Shown here: positions 8,874 through 18,037 of the stretch, one piece after another | Layout of the letters: every line of letters starts with the position of its first letter | How positions within the stretch are numbered: the first letter of the stretch is position 1 | Origin: Parabacteroides sp. PFB2-10 | Lineage (GTDB): Bacteria > Bacteroidota > Bacteroidia > Bacteroidales > Tannerellaceae | NCBI RefSeq assembly: GCF_029893085.1 | Contig: NZ_JARXWI010000001.1 | Span: 1 to 64,000, forward strand | Direction of reading: 5' to 3' | Length of the DNA: 64,000 nucleotides | Translations under genes and position numbers: made by a program | Notes under the pieces: model-generated | What the model saw: only the letters and a program-made list of their open reading frames with translations | Database searches by the model: none | What the model was told of the DNA's origin: nothing

Positions 8874-9013
8874 CGAAATTATCATTTTGATAGCAAAAAG
8901 GCCATTTTGCCTTACAATATGATACGTTAAAAAATGTTTCTCCCGGGAGTTTGTCTCCAAAGTCCCGGGATTTCGAAAAAAAACTCCTGCGTTTTTGACA
9001 AAATGATATTTCG
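8874..9013 (+). repeat. Palindromic intergenic element, copy A (short type)
   Basis: First of five related copies. The ends are inverted repeats: CGAAATTATCATTTTG at 8874-8889 against CAAAATGATATTTCG at 8999-9013, with one indel. Inside are a GCAAAA/TTTTGC hairpin (8893-8910), the core ATGATACGTTAAAAAATG, the perfect palindrome CTCCCGGGAG at 8940-8949, and ACTCCTGC near 8983. It lies between two divergent promoters. No protein is encoded. Confidence 0.85.
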
Positions 9014-9088
9014 TCCGAACCGGAAAATAACGTTCAGACAATTTATCATTTTCCGCATTTGCTGTTCTGATAATTCAAAGAATACTGT

Positions 9089-9096
9089 TATATTTG
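9089..9096 (+). promoter_or_regulatory. -7 element for carboxynorspermidine dehydrogenase
   Basis: TATATTTG, exact TAnnTTTG match, 85 bases before the ATG. The leader is long; nothing structured was recognised in it. Confidence 0.6.
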
Positions 9097-9180
9097 TTCC
9101 TTGGTTTCAAGACTAAAGGGCAGGCTTTGTATGCCGGGTCCTTACTAAACAATAACAACAAGATTAATTCTATTGAGTAC

Positions 9181-10377
9181 ATGGGAAAAGTATTAGTGAT
9201 CGGTGCGGGAGGTGTAAGCACGGTTGCCGTGAAAAAGATGGCGATGAACGCGGATGTGTTTACCGATATCATGATTGCTACACGCACGAAGAGTAAAGCC
9301 GATAAGATTGCCGCGGACATTAAAAATATGCAAGTGAAAACAGCGCAGGTAGATGCCGACAATGTGGAGGAACTGGTCGCGCTTTTCAAATCATACGAAC
9401 CGGATCTGGTCGTGAATCTGGCTTTGCCTTATCAGGACCTGTCTATCATGGATGCCTGTCTGGCCTATGGCGTGAGCTACTTAGACACGGCCAACTACGA
9501 ACCGCTGGATGAGGCGAAATACGAATACAGCTGGCAATGGGCCTACAAAGAACGCTTCGAGCAGGCGGGACTGACAGCCATACTGGGTTGCGGTTTCGAC
9601 CCGGGCGTGACCAGCATATTTACGGCACATGCCGCCAAACATCACTTCGACGAAATCCAGTATCTTGATATCGTCGATTGCAACGCGGGTAATCACCACA
9701 AAGCCTTTGCGACCAATTTCAATCCGGAGATCAACATCCGGGAGATCACCCAGAAAGGAAAGTATTGGGAGAATGGAGAATGGCATGAAACAGAACCGCT
9801 GTCGGTTCACCAGCCATTGGATTACCCCAACGTTGGTCCACGCGAATCCTACCTGATGTATCACGAAGAGCTGGAAAGTCTGGTAAAAAACTTCCCGACC
9901 ATCAAACGGGCACGTTTCTGGATGACCTTCGGACAGGAATACCTCACCCACCTGCGTGTGATACAGAATATCGGCATGGACAGCATCAAGCCGATCCTCT
10001 ACAACGGCGTAGAGATCGTGCCTATCCAGTTCCTCAAAGCGGTATTACCCGACCCGGGATCGCTGGGAGAGAACTACGAAGGAGAGACGTCGATCGGTTG
10101 CCGCATCCGTGGTATCTCGAAAGATAAGAAGGCGTTGACCTATTATATCTACAACAATGCCAGCCATAAAGCCGCTTATGAAGAGACTGGCGCGCAGGCG
10201 GTAAGTTATACGACCGGTGTGCCGGCGATGATCGGAGCAAAACTGTTCCTGCAAGGACTCTGGAAGAAGCCGGGTGTATGGAATACCGAAGAGTTCGATC
10301 CGGATCCGTTTATGGTGGAATTAAACGAACAGGGACTGCCCTGGCATGAACTGTTCAATGTAGATCTGGAACTATAA
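9181..10377 (+). CDS. Carboxynorspermidine dehydrogenase (saccharopine dehydrogenase family)
   Basis: A 398-residue NAD(P)-dependent enzyme of the saccharopine dehydrogenase family. It condenses a diamine with aspartate semialdehyde to a carboxy-polyamine, the first step of the alternative spermidine route known from gut Bacteroidetes and Campylobacter. The N-terminal Rossmann fold is VLVIGAGGVSTVAVKKMA (4-21). LGCGFDPGVTS (about 138-148) and the Asp/Asn-rich LDIVDCNAGNH (about 163) are typical of this branch. I start at the ATG at 9181, where the dinucleotide motif falls at the usual distance. In-frame codons reach back to 9094 but begin at a TTG inside the promoter region. The decarboxylase that completes the pathway is not in this window. 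Confidence 0.85.
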   Translation: MGKVLVIGAGGVSTVAVKKMAMNADVFTDIMIATRTKSKADKIAADIKNMQVKTAQVDADNVEELVALFKSYEPDLVVNLALPYQDLSIMDACLAYGVSYLDTANYEPLDEAKYEYSWQWAYKERFEQAGLTAILGCGFDPGVTSIFTAHAAKHHFDEIQYLDIVDCNAGNHHKAFATNFNPEINIREITQKGKYWENGEWHETEPLSVHQPLDYPNVGPRESYLMYHEELESLVKNFPTIKRARFWMTFGQEYLTHLRVIQNIGMDSIKPILYNGVEIVPIQFLKAVLPDPGSLGENYEGETSIGCRIRGISKDKKALTYYIYNNASHKAAYEETGAQAVSYTTGVPAMIGAKLFLQGLWKKPGVWNTEEFDPDPFMVELNEQGLPWHELFNVDLEL

Positions 10378-10416
10378 ATCTTAACGAAGTAATCATTTTC
10401 AAACAAAGACAACAGA

Positions 10417-11442
10417 ATGGCGAAAGAAGACATGAAAGCCGGGGCGGAAGCGACCGGAAATGCGGACAAACTGAAAGCGCTCCGCGCAGCGATGGATAAG
10501 ATAGAAAAGACCTACGGGAAAGGTTCTATCATGAAAATGGGCGACAATGTCGTAGAACAGGTCGAGGTGATACCCAGCGGTAGCCTCGGGTTAGACCTGG
10601 CATTGGGCGTTGGCGGCTATCCACGTGGGCGTGTCATTGAGATATACGGACCGGAATCATCGGGTAAAACCACCCTGGCCATCCATGCGATCGCCGAGGC
10701 ACAGCGTGCCGGAGGTATTGCCGCCTTTATCGATGCGGAGCATGCCTTCGATCGTTTCTATGCAGCGAAACTGGGTGTCGACATCGACAACCTTTGGATC
10801 TCACAACCCGACAATGGAGAGCAGGCATTGGAGATTGCGGAACAACTGATCCGTTCTTCCGCTGTCGACATTGTCGTGATCGACTCCGTAGCCGCTCTGA
10901 CACCGAAAGCGGAGTTGGAAGGCGAAATGGGCGAGAACAAAGTGGGACTCCAGGCTCGTTTGATGTCGCAGGCGCTGCGTAAACTGACCGCGGCTATCAG
11001 CAAAACAAATACCACCTGTATCTTCATCAACCAGTTGCGCGAAAAGATTGGTGTGATGTTTGGTAATCCGGAAACGACAACCGGGGGGAACGCGTTGAAG
11101 TTCTATGCCTCTGTGCGTTTGGATATCCGCCGTTCGACTGCCATCAAAGATGGAGAAGAGGTGAAAGGGTATCTCACACGCGTGAAGGTAGTCAAGAACA
11201 AAGTGGCTCCCCCATTCCGCAAAGCGGAGTTCGATATCATGTTCGGCGAAGGCATCTCACGCGCCGGCGAGATTGTCGATATGGCGACCGACCTGGGTAT
11301 CGTAAAGAAAAGCGGATCCTGGTATAGCTATAACGACAGCAAACTGGGACAGGGTCGCGACGCGGTGAAGCAACTGATCAACGACAATCCCGAACTGGCC
11401 GACGAACTGGCCGAACAGATCACAGCTTCTTTGAAGAAATAA
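10417..11442 (+). CDS. recA: Recombinase RecA
   Basis: A 341-residue RecA, the usual length. It forms the filament on single-stranded DNA for strand exchange and for the SOS co-protease role. Walker [11 protein letters not shown] is at about 77-86, Walker B-like VVIDSVAAL near 152, and the L2 loop [20 protein letters not shown] at about 204-223; the C-terminal acidic/lysine tail is short. It is 39 bases after the dehydrogenase gene and 22 bases before the FemAB-like gene, so it may be co-transcribed with both. No SOS box is recognisable to me upstream. Confidence 0.97.
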   Translation: MAKEDMKAGAEATGNADKLKALRAAMDKIEKTYGKGSIMKMGDNVVEQVEVIPSGSLGLDLALGVGGYPRGRVIEIYGPESSGKTTLAIHAIAEAQRAGGIAAFIDAEHAFDRFYAAKLGVDIDNLWISQPDNGEQALEIAEQLIRSSAVDIVVIDSVAALTPKAELEGEMGENKVGLQARLMSQALRKLTAAISKTNTTCIFINQLREKIGVMFGNPETTTGGNALKFYASVRLDIRRSTAIKDGEEVKGYLTRVKVVKNKVAPPFRKAEFDIMFGEGISRAGEIVDMATDLGIVKKSGSWYSYNDSKLGQGRDAVKQLINDNPELADELAEQITASLKK

Positions 11443-11464
11443 TTAAACCGGTATAATAGAGTGC

Positions 11465-12424
11465 ATGCCTATGTTCAATAAAGAGGCCTACCGCCAGCTC
11501 TGCCTGACAGAGAAAACCATTCCGCTTTTCTCGCGGGATTGGTGGCTGGATGCGGCTTGCAGCGAAGGCATGTGGGATATTATCTGGATAGAACAGGGAG
11601 GACAGGTACGGGCTACCTGTCCTCTTTTCATTCCGCACAAGGGCATCGTATCCATGCCTCCTTTTACGCAGACCATGGGTCCCTGGTTGGCACCGACGTC
11701 GGAAGATACCAAATACACCTCACGCCTCAGCCAACGGCAGGAGTTATGTAAACAAATCATTGCCGAAATCGGCAACTATCCGCATTTTTTGCAGAATTTC
11801 TCGTATGAGATTACCGACTGGTTGCCCTTCTACTGGCAGGGGTTCAGTCAGACCACACGGTACACCTATATCCTGCCGGATCTGAAAGACAAAGAGAGGC
11901 TATGGGAAAACATGAGCCTGCAGACGCGACGTCATATCACCAAAGCGCGCGATAAACAGGCGATCCGGGTCGTAAGAGGGGTAGATGCGGCAGCATTACT
12001 GGCGGTATATACCAAAACATTCCAACGCCAGGGAAAACGATCGGCACCGCACCGGGACATATTGCACCGACTGATCGATACCTGTCGCGAGCGCAACCAG
12101 GGAGATATATGGGCAGGCTACGACGAAAAAGGGAACCTTCACGCGGCGGTCTTTATTGCCTGGCAGGAGAGTTCGGCCTATTATATCGCCGGAGGAGGCG
12201 ATCCGGCTTACCGCGATTCGGGAGCACACAGCTTAGTGATGTGGGAAGCCATTCAGGCAATGAGCGAAAAGAGCGAGAAATTCGATTTTGAAGGCTCCAT
12301 GTTGCCCGGAGTCGAGCGTTTTTTCCGCGAGTTTGGCGCCCAACAAATACCCTACTTCACAATATCCAAAGGAAAACTTAGTTTACTACATAGAGCCTGG
12401 TTGAAACTAAAAAGCTTTGTATGA
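11465..12424 (+). CDS. GNAT/FemAB-like acyltransferase of the glycan operon
   Basis: A 319-residue protein with the double-GNAT layout of the FemAB/Acetyltransf_6 group. The N-terminal half reads FSRDWWLDAACSEGMWDIIWIEQGGQVRATCPLF. The conserved second half has SLQTRRHITKARDKQAIRV (about 153-171) and AYYIAGGGDPAYRDSGAHSLVMWEAIQ (about 238-264), ending with FDFEGSMLPGVERFFREFGA. Enzymes of this type move an aminoacyl or acyl group onto a sugar or lipid-linked intermediate. Its stop overlaps the start of the deacetylase gene by four bases (ATGA). With the following deacetylase, epimerase and glycosyltransferases it likely acts on a cell-surface glycan; the acyl donor is unknown. Confidence 0.75.
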   Translation: MPMFNKEAYRQLCLTEKTIPLFSRDWWLDAACSEGMWDIIWIEQGGQVRATCPLFIPHKGIVSMPPFTQTMGPWLAPTSEDTKYTSRLSQRQELCKQIIAEIGNYPHFLQNFSYEITDWLPFYWQGFSQTTRYTYILPDLKDKERLWENMSLQTRRHITKARDKQAIRVVRGVDAAALLAVYTKTFQRQGKRSAPHRDILHRLIDTCRERNQGDIWAGYDEKGNLHAAVFIAWQESSAYYIAGGGDPAYRDSGAHSLVMWEAIQAMSEKSEKFDFEGSMLPGVERFFREFGAQQIPYFTISKGKLSLLHRAWLKLKSFV

Positions 12425-13722
12425 ACACACAAACGTTGGACTATATCAAGACCTTCCTGTTAGGCGATGATGTTTCTCCCAATCTGATCCAAACCATTGG
12501 GTACACCGACGATAGGAATGAATTCTACCGCTATAACGTAGTGATCGTGCCTTCCGGTTTCTTTTCGGAAGGGGTATATGGCACACCCGAGTCGATTCCC
12601 TCCCTGCCTTTGCAGGAGATCGACCATATTCCGTTGCTTTTCGGCACACCCAAGACGCGAGTTATTGGCGATACGCTGGTTGTTTATGCCGATATTATTG
12701 CCTCCACCTACTTCCTGATCACCCGATACGAAGAGATGGTGCGCCGAAATGTGCGCGATGAGCATGGACGTTTCCCCGGAAAAGAGTCGCTTCCCTACCG
12801 CGCCGGCTTTATTCTGTATCCGATTGTGGATGAATACCGCCGTTTGTTGCGCCACTGGCTGCGTCAATCCGGATTGGAACTACCAGACATCCGGAAAGGA
12901 ATCCGTAAGGTCTGGCTGACACACGATGTGGATGCCCCCACGCTTTACCGCTCCTGGAAGGGATTGGTACGCTCGATTCGCGACAAAAGGGGCTTGATAC
13001 GATCGTTCAAAGGGAAGTTCGGTGCCTTGGAAAAGGATCCCTATTATACCTTTCCACGGCTTTTCGAGCTGGATAAAGAACTGATCCGGCTACGCAAAAG
13101 GGAACGGTGCGAAGCGGTCTACTTCATACGTTCAGGCGGAAAAGCGCCGCAAGACAAGCCACATTACAAGCTCAATCAGAAAGATATCGCGCGACTTATC
13201 GACTCCATCGAACGGGAAGAGGCCACCATCGGCTTGCATGCCAGCTACCTGGCCTCCGAACAGCCGGATAGTATCGCGAAGGAAAAGGCTGCGTTGGAAC
13301 AATATACGGTGAAAGAGATCAAATGGAACCGCCATCATTTCCTGGCGGCCCGCGAACCGGAATCACTTGATAGCTTAGAAGCCGCCGGCATAACCGACGA
13401 TTTCACGATGGGCTATGCCGATATGGTCGGGTTTCGTCTGGGCACCTGTCGCCCGGTCAGGTGGATCAATCCGGTGAACCGACGCCTCTCCTCCCTCCTA
13501 CTCCATCCGCTTATCATGATGGATAACACAATGGAAGCGAAGAAATATATGGGACTCAGTCTGGATGAAGCCCAAATGACCGGGGGAGCACTGATCGATC
13601 ATGTGGAAGATCACGGTGGGGAATTGGTACTTCTCTGGCATAATACCTCCCTCTATGAAGACGGGAAGAGCTATCTTCCCGCCCTTTATCCTTATTTACT
13701 GGAACAAATAGCGAATCGATGA
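12421..13722 (+). CDS. Polysaccharide deacetylase-like protein
   Basis: A 433-residue protein. An N-terminal domain of about 150 residues, common in Bacteroidales surface-glycan loci, is followed by a NodB-like deacetylase region. The metal-site Asp motif is KVWLTHDVDAP (about 161-171). GLHASYLAS (near 271) and KWNRHHFLAARE (near 301) match the later NodB motifs, but the second His of the usual HxxxH is not clear, so activity is uncertain. There is no signal peptide, which fits a cytoplasmic or membrane-face action on lipid-linked sugars. It overlaps both neighbours by four bases (ATGA), so the operon is tightly coupled. Confidence 0.7.
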   Translation: MNTQTLDYIKTFLLGDDVSPNLIQTIGYTDDRNEFYRYNVVIVPSGFFSEGVYGTPESIPSLPLQEIDHIPLLFGTPKTRVIGDTLVVYADIIASTYFLITRYEEMVRRNVRDEHGRFPGKESLPYRAGFILYPIVDEYRRLLRHWLRQSGLELPDIRKGIRKVWLTHDVDAPTLYRSWKGLVRSIRDKRGLIRSFKGKFGALEKDPYYTFPRLFELDKELIRLRKRERCEAVYFIRSGGKAPQDKPHYKLNQKDIARLIDSIEREEATIGLHASYLASEQPDSIAKEKAALEQYTVKEIKWNRHHFLAAREPESLDSLEAAGITDDFTMGYADMVGFRLGTCRPVRWINPVNRRLSSLLLHPLIMMDNTMEAKKYMGLSLDEAQMTGGALIDHVEDHGGELVLLWHNTSLYEDGKSYLPALYPYLLEQIANR

Positions 13723-14810
13723 AAGTCATAACAATAGTGGGTGCGCGCCCTCAGTTTGTCAAAGCCGCCATGGTCAGTCGGGCTATCCTGGCGCATAATC
13801 GACACAATCCCGATCATCCCATCCAAGAGATGTTATTGCATACCGGACAGCATTGGGATCCGGAGATGAGCGATATCTTCTTTCGTGAGATGCAGATCCC
13901 GCAGCCTGCCTGGCAATTAGAGGAACATTACGCTCATCATGGCGAGATGACCGGGCATATATTGATCGCTATTGAAAAGATTTTACTGGAGAACCGGCCC
14001 GATTATGTGCTGGTCTATGGCGATACCAACTCGACACTGGCTGGAGCCCTGGCCGCCTCCAAATTGCATATCCCGGTGGTTCATGTAGAAGCCGGCCTGC
14101 GTAGCTTCAACAAAGCCATGCCGGAAGAGATCAACCGCATCCTGACCGACCATGTCTCGTCGCTACTTTGTTGCCCCACCTTGGCCGCCATCCGTCATTT
14201 AGAAAACGAAGGCATCCGGGAAGGGGTACACCATGTGGGCGATGTGATGTACGACGCAGCCCTTCTGTTTGGCCAGTTGGCCGACGAATCATCTGATATC
14301 CTTACCCGGGAACGCCTCACCAATAAATCTTTCTATCTGTCTACCGTACATCGGGCAGAGAATACCGACGATCCGGCGCGGCTGCGGCAGATTATCGAGG
14401 CCCTGACAACGATCGGCACCCCCGCCTCACCGGTGGTGTTGCCGCTCCATCCCCGTACCCGGCAGGCATTGAACAAGCAGGATCTCCTATCCCTATTGGA
14501 AAAACATCCGGGTATCCGCCTTGTGGCGCCCCTCTCGTTTCTGGATATGGTGATGCTGGAAAAGCAGGCCACCCTCATCCTGACCGACTCGGGAGGCGTG
14601 CAGAAAGAGGCCTATTTCCACCATACCCCATGTGTGACCCTGCGTGAAGAGACGGAATGGACTGAGACGGTCGATGCCGGATGGAACCAAGTGGCAGGCT
14701 ACCGCGCGGAGGATATTCTGCGTTGCGTAGCGAACCTGCCTCAGCAACGGGAAGAGATATTGGATTATGGCAGCGGAAAAGCCGCGGAGATGATTATTCG
14801 ACTTTTATGA
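13719..14810 (+). CDS. wecB: UDP-N-acetylglucosamine 2-epimerase, non-hydrolysing
   Basis: A 363-residue WecB-type enzyme converting UDP-GlcNAc to UDP-ManNAc in the cytoplasm. The opening VGARPQFVKAAMVSRAI and VHVEAGLRSFNKAMPEEINRILTDH (about 123-147) are the family signature. LTDSGGVQKEAYFHHTPCVTLREETEWTETVDAGWN (about 289-324) holds the nucleotide-sugar site. The length fits. It is translationally coupled to the deacetylase and to the glycosyltransferase by four-base overlaps. It implies that ManNAc or a derivative is part of the glycan made by this operon. Confidence 0.93.
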   Translation: MKVITIVGARPQFVKAAMVSRAILAHNRHNPDHPIQEMLLHTGQHWDPEMSDIFFREMQIPQPAWQLEEHYAHHGEMTGHILIAIEKILLENRPDYVLVYGDTNSTLAGALAASKLHIPVVHVEAGLRSFNKAMPEEINRILTDHVSSLLCCPTLAAIRHLENEGIREGVHHVGDVMYDAALLFGQLADESSDILTRERLTNKSFYLSTVHRAENTDDPARLRQIIEALTTIGTPASPVVLPLHPRTRQALNKQDLLSLLEKHPGIRLVAPLSFLDMVMLEKQATLILTDSGGVQKEAYFHHTPCVTLREETEWTETVDAGWNQVAGYRAEDILRCVANLPQQREEILDYGSGKAAEMIIRLL

Positions 14811-16072
14811 AAAGGGTATTGATTATATGCGATCTCTTCCCACCGGCTTTTGGACCTCGGATGGGTTACCTCTGCAAATATGTGCGTAGCGAGGGCTGGG
14901 AACCCGTTATACTGACAGAAGCGGTCGACGATGAGCAGGCTTTCTCATTCCTTTCCGGAGAGACCGAAACGCATCGCGTCTCCTATTATACCGCGTCGAC
15001 TCCGGGTGGACGCCGTCGTCAGTGGCTTTTCACCTTCCTGGGCGATCTGTTGTTTGCCTATAAAGACAGGAAGATCCTGCGCGAGGCGAATAAACTATTG
15101 GGAAACGGAGACTTCGATATCATCCTTTGCAGCAGTTTCCGCACCTTCCCATTGACAGCCGCGCGAAAGGCTGCCCGCCGATACCGCCTTCCATTGGTAG
15201 TCGATCTGCGCGATATCATCGAACAATACACCGGCGAAGAGTATATCACCCACCGCCCGCCCGTCCTGTTTGGATTGGGTAAGCTATTGGTGAAGCTCCA
15301 TACCCGCATAGGCATGCGCCGTCGCAACCGGGCGTTGAGGCAGGCATCCGTTGCCACGACCGTCTCTCCCTGGCATGTGGAGCAGTTGAAACAGTATAAT
15401 CCGCATACCGAACTGATCTATAACGGCTATGATCCGGAACTATTCTATCCGGTCCATACGCCGACCTCTCATTTTGTGATCACCTACACCGGTCGCCTAT
15501 TGAGCACAGCCATGCGCGATCCCGCCCTGTTTTTCGAAGCCTTCTCGATCCTGATCCGCGAGAAAACCATGCAGGCCTCCGACTGCCGGGTCGACTGGTA
15601 TGTGGATGAAGCCTCCCGAAAAGTGATTGCCGCAGAGGCAGAGAGGTATCATCTCCTCCCCTATATGCATTTCAAAGGCTATGTTCCGGCGACCGATATA
15701 CCGAAGGTCTTGAATGAAAGCTCCATCCTTTTGCTCCTGACCAACCGCTCTGCCGCGGATGGCCCGAAAGGGGTAATGACCACCAAGTTCTTTGAATCCT
15801 TAGCGGTTGAGAAGCCTATCTTATGCGTCCGAAGCGATGAAAGCTACCTGGCCGAAGCCATCCGCGCCACCCGTGCCGGACTGGCTGCCACAAATGTCGA
15901 CGAGGTGTGCGCCTTTCTGAAACAAGAGTACGAGGCATGGAAGCAGCAGGGCTATACCGCTTCGTCGGTCGACAGAGAGGCGCTCCAACAATATGCCCGT
16001 CCTTACCAGGCACATCAGTTTGCGAACATTTTCAACGACTTAACTGTTATGGAAAGAAAGAATAACCCCTGA
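14807..16072 (+). CDS. Glycosyltransferase, GT4-like (GT-B fold)
   Basis: A 421-residue GT-B glycosyltransferase. The N-terminal VLIICDLFPPAFGPRMGYLCKYV is the acceptor-side Rossmann start with a glycine-rich loop. The donor domain contains FVITYTGRLLST (near 220) and the C-terminal KGVMTTKFFESLAVEKPILCV, where the family has its E-x7-E type motif. The ATG at 14807 overlaps the wecB stop and gives the normal family N-terminus; codons further upstream are in frame but belong to wecB. It probably adds a sugar to a lipid-linked glycan; donor unknown, possibly the ManNAc made next door. Confidence 0.85.
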   Translation: MKRVLIICDLFPPAFGPRMGYLCKYVRSEGWEPVILTEAVDDEQAFSFLSGETETHRVSYYTASTPGGRRRQWLFTFLGDLLFAYKDRKILREANKLLGNGDFDIILCSSFRTFPLTAARKAARRYRLPLVVDLRDIIEQYTGEEYITHRPPVLFGLGKLLVKLHTRIGMRRRNRALRQASVATTVSPWHVEQLKQYNPHTELIYNGYDPELFYPVHTPTSHFVITYTGRLLSTAMRDPALFFEAFSILIREKTMQASDCRVDWYVDEASRKVIAAEAERYHLLPYMHFKGYVPATDIPKVLNESSILLLLTNRSAADGPKGVMTTKFFESLAVEKPILCVRSDESYLAEAIRATRAGLAATNVDEVCAFLKQEYEAWKQQGYTASSVDREALQQYARPYQAHQFANIFNDLTVMERKNNP

Positions 16073-16092
16073 TAGTATCAATTTCCCACAGT

Positions 16093-17217
16093 ATGAAAAA
16101 ACATTTGCATATTATTGCGTTCAACATTCCCTATCCGGCCAACTACGGAGGAGTCATCGATGTGTTTTATAAACTGAAAGCCCTGCATGCCGCCGGGGTC
16201 GGTATTATTCTCCACTGCTTTGAGTATGGCAGGGAGCATGCCGATGTGTTGGAAACGTATTGCGAAAAGGTCTATTATTATAAACGGAAGACCGGCTGGT
16301 TGTCGAACCTTAGTCTGTTGCCCTATAATGTGTATAGCCGGCGTGACCCGCTGTTGCTCGAAAGATTGCTGGAAGATGAGTATCCGATCCTTTTCGAAGG
16401 ACTTCACACCTGTTATTACTTAAAGGAACCACGCCTGCGCGACCGGATAAAGATTTATCGTGAAAGCAATATAGAACATGATTATTATCGCATGCTAGCC
16501 AAGTCGACCCGCAAAGGATTGGAAAAACTTTTCTTGTGGATAGAGAGCTTTCGCTTTCGTCGTTATGAAAAGGTATTACGTTATGCCGACCTGATGCTTG
16601 TAGTTTCAACGGCCGACACACTACAGCTGCGTGAGCGCTTTCCAAAAGCACGGGTAGTGCATATGCCCAGCTTCCATCCGAACGAACAGCTGACCGTGCG
16701 CCCGGGGAAATCGGATTTTATCCTTTATCATGGAAATCTATCGGTTTCCGAAAACGAACTGGCGGCGCTTTTCCTGATCGATCGTGTGTTCAGCCGGATG
16801 CAAAGACGTTGTATTATTGCCGGTATGAACCCCTCTCCGCGCCTGATCCTGGCCGCTTCCCGCTACTCCAATGTGGAGATCAAAGCGAACCCTACGGTCG
16901 ATGAAATGGATGATTTGGTGGGAAATGCCCAAGTGCAATTACTGATAACCTTCCAGGATACGGGATTGAAACTGAAGCTGCTTAATAGTCTCTTCCAAGG
17001 CCGATTTGTGGTGGTCAATAAACTGATGCTTTCCGGTAGCGGACTCGACAACCTCTGTGTCGTGGCCAACAAGCCGGAGGAGATGGTCAGCGCCTGCGAA
17101 CGCCTGATGAATATCGCAATGACGGAAGAGGTGATCGAAAACCGCCGCAAAGTACTTTTCCCCGCCTATTCAAACAAATTCCTGGCAGAGAGATTGGTGC
17201 AACTGATTTTTGCCTGA
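16093..17217 (+). CDS. Glycosyltransferase-like protein closing the glycan operon
   Basis: A 374-residue GT-B-like protein. IIAFNIPYPANYGGVIDVFYKLKALHAAG (7-35) is the usual first strand and glycine loop of GT4 enzymes. FILYHGNLSVSENELAALFLI (about 213-233) begins the donor domain. The C-terminal donor-site motif is degenerate: TFQDTGLKLKLLNSLFQGRFVVVN replaces the typical E-G-F-G-x-x-x-x-E. It follows its neighbour by 20 bases. Its 3-prime end overlaps the convergent folK gene by 52 bases. Function is assigned by family and context only. Confidence 0.75.
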   Translation: MKKHLHIIAFNIPYPANYGGVIDVFYKLKALHAAGVGIILHCFEYGREHADVLETYCEKVYYYKRKTGWLSNLSLLPYNVYSRRDPLLLERLLEDEYPILFEGLHTCYYLKEPRLRDRIKIYRESNIEHDYYRMLAKSTRKGLEKLFLWIESFRFRRYEKVLRYADLMLVVSTADTLQLRERFPKARVVHMPSFHPNEQLTVRPGKSDFILYHGNLSVSENELAALFLIDRVFSRMQRRCIIAGMNPSPRLILAASRYSNVEIKANPTVDEMDDLVGNAQVQLLITFQDTGLKLKLLNSLFQGRFVVVNKLMLSGSGLDNLCVVANKPEEMVSACERLMNIAMTEEVIENRRKVLFPAYSNKFLAERLVQLIFA

Positions 17218-17585
17218 AGTGAGGGCAAACACAATCTGACATATTCCTGTTGCATATCTTTCGGGCGTAATACCTCCTCGTTCCAGATCAACAGATCGAG
17301 GTCGATTGGTACACGCCCCGACCCCTTATCATCGAGCCGCCGCCCCAACCCTCTTTCAATCTCTTTCAGTCTTTCCTGAAGGGTTTCCCGGTCGAGCCGG
17401 GTAAAACCTGCTGCCACCTGGTTGATATAAGGCGGTGCCTCTCGAATCTTTCCAACAGCCTCCGTCTCTATAGGGTCGGAAAAATAAACTTCTTCAAACA
17501 ATTCCTCCAACCGGCCGGCAGCCAGTAGCCTATTCCGTTCCCTGTCAGCATTGGTGCCTATGGAAATAAACGCGCTGTTCAACAT
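17166..17585 (-). CDS. folK: 2-amino-4-hydroxy-6-hydroxymethyldihydropteridine pyrophosphokinase (HPPK)
   Basis: A 139-residue HPPK that pyrophosphorylates hydroxymethyl-dihydropterin in folate synthesis. FISIGTNADRERN (6-18) is the usual start and GRRLDDKGSGRVPIDLDLLIWNEEVL (about 80-105) is the family signature with the metal-binding D-x-D. I start at MLNSAFISIG; codons in frame further upstream lack family similarity. The length is at the short end of the family. It ends inside the convergent glycosyltransferase gene (52-base overlap), so the two transcripts are complementary there. Confidence 0.88.
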   Translation of the reverse strand: MLNSAFISIGTNADRERNRLLAAGRLEELFEEVYFSDPIETEAVGKIREAPPYINQVAAGFTRLDRETLQERLKEIERGLGRRLDDKGSGRVPIDLDLLIWNEEVLRPKDMQQEYVRLCLPSLQAKISCTNLSARNLFE

Positions 17586-17687
17586 TTCACTATTTTTCGT
17601 TTTAAAGATGCAAGGTAACGATAATCCGGAACGCAAAGCACGTATTGGCTGATTTTTAAAACAAATGCAAAATAGCAAACCGTAAAC

Positions 17688-17862
17688 AAATGTTAATTTG
17701 CCCGTTTTCGTCAGAATCCCCAATTTACGATTTGTAATTTCGGAAGGACTTTACGCGCAAAAAAGCGGGACTTCGGAGACAAACTCCCGGGAGAAACACT
17801 TTTTAACGTATGGATTTGTAAGTAAAACGGCTGTTTTGCTTACAATCGATATTTTAACATTT
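17688..17862 (-). repeat. Palindromic intergenic element, copy B (long type)
   Basis: A 175-bp copy in minus orientation. The ends are AAATGTTAATTT (17688-17699) and ATTTTAACATTT (17851-17862), an inverted pair with two mismatches. Inside, read on the minus strand, are GTAAGCAAAAC/GTTTTACTTAC (one mismatch), the core CCATACGTTAAAAAGTG, the palindrome CTCCCGGGAG (17784-17793), and TCCCGC followed by TTTTTGCGCG. It is the same length as copy D and nearly the same sequence. It lies between folK and the sensor kinase gene, which are divergent. The remainder of the 17586-18037 gap holds TAGTTTTG at 17992-17999, a possible -7 element for the kinase. Confidence 0.85.
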
Positions 17863-18037
17863 TCAAAAAAGAGACCTCTCCCCTTGCGGGGTTGACCCAA
17901 AGAGAGATCGTCTTTGTAGGCCGTTGTTTTCCAAATACTCATTCCCTTTTGTCAAATACTCATTGAACCGGCAGAAAATATCCTTTGTCATTAGTTTTGT
18001 GATGTGATTCTAAACAAAACAATTTAAATTTACGGCA

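Noticed and set aside
8934-9116. Short plus-strand frame across element copy A
   Set aside because: Same reason: it only reads through repeat and promoter, and the corresponding frames in other copies differ.
14681-14806. Longer start for the glycosyltransferase inside wecB
   Set aside because: These codons overlap conserved wecB sequence by over 120 bases, and the ATG at 14807 gives the normal family start.
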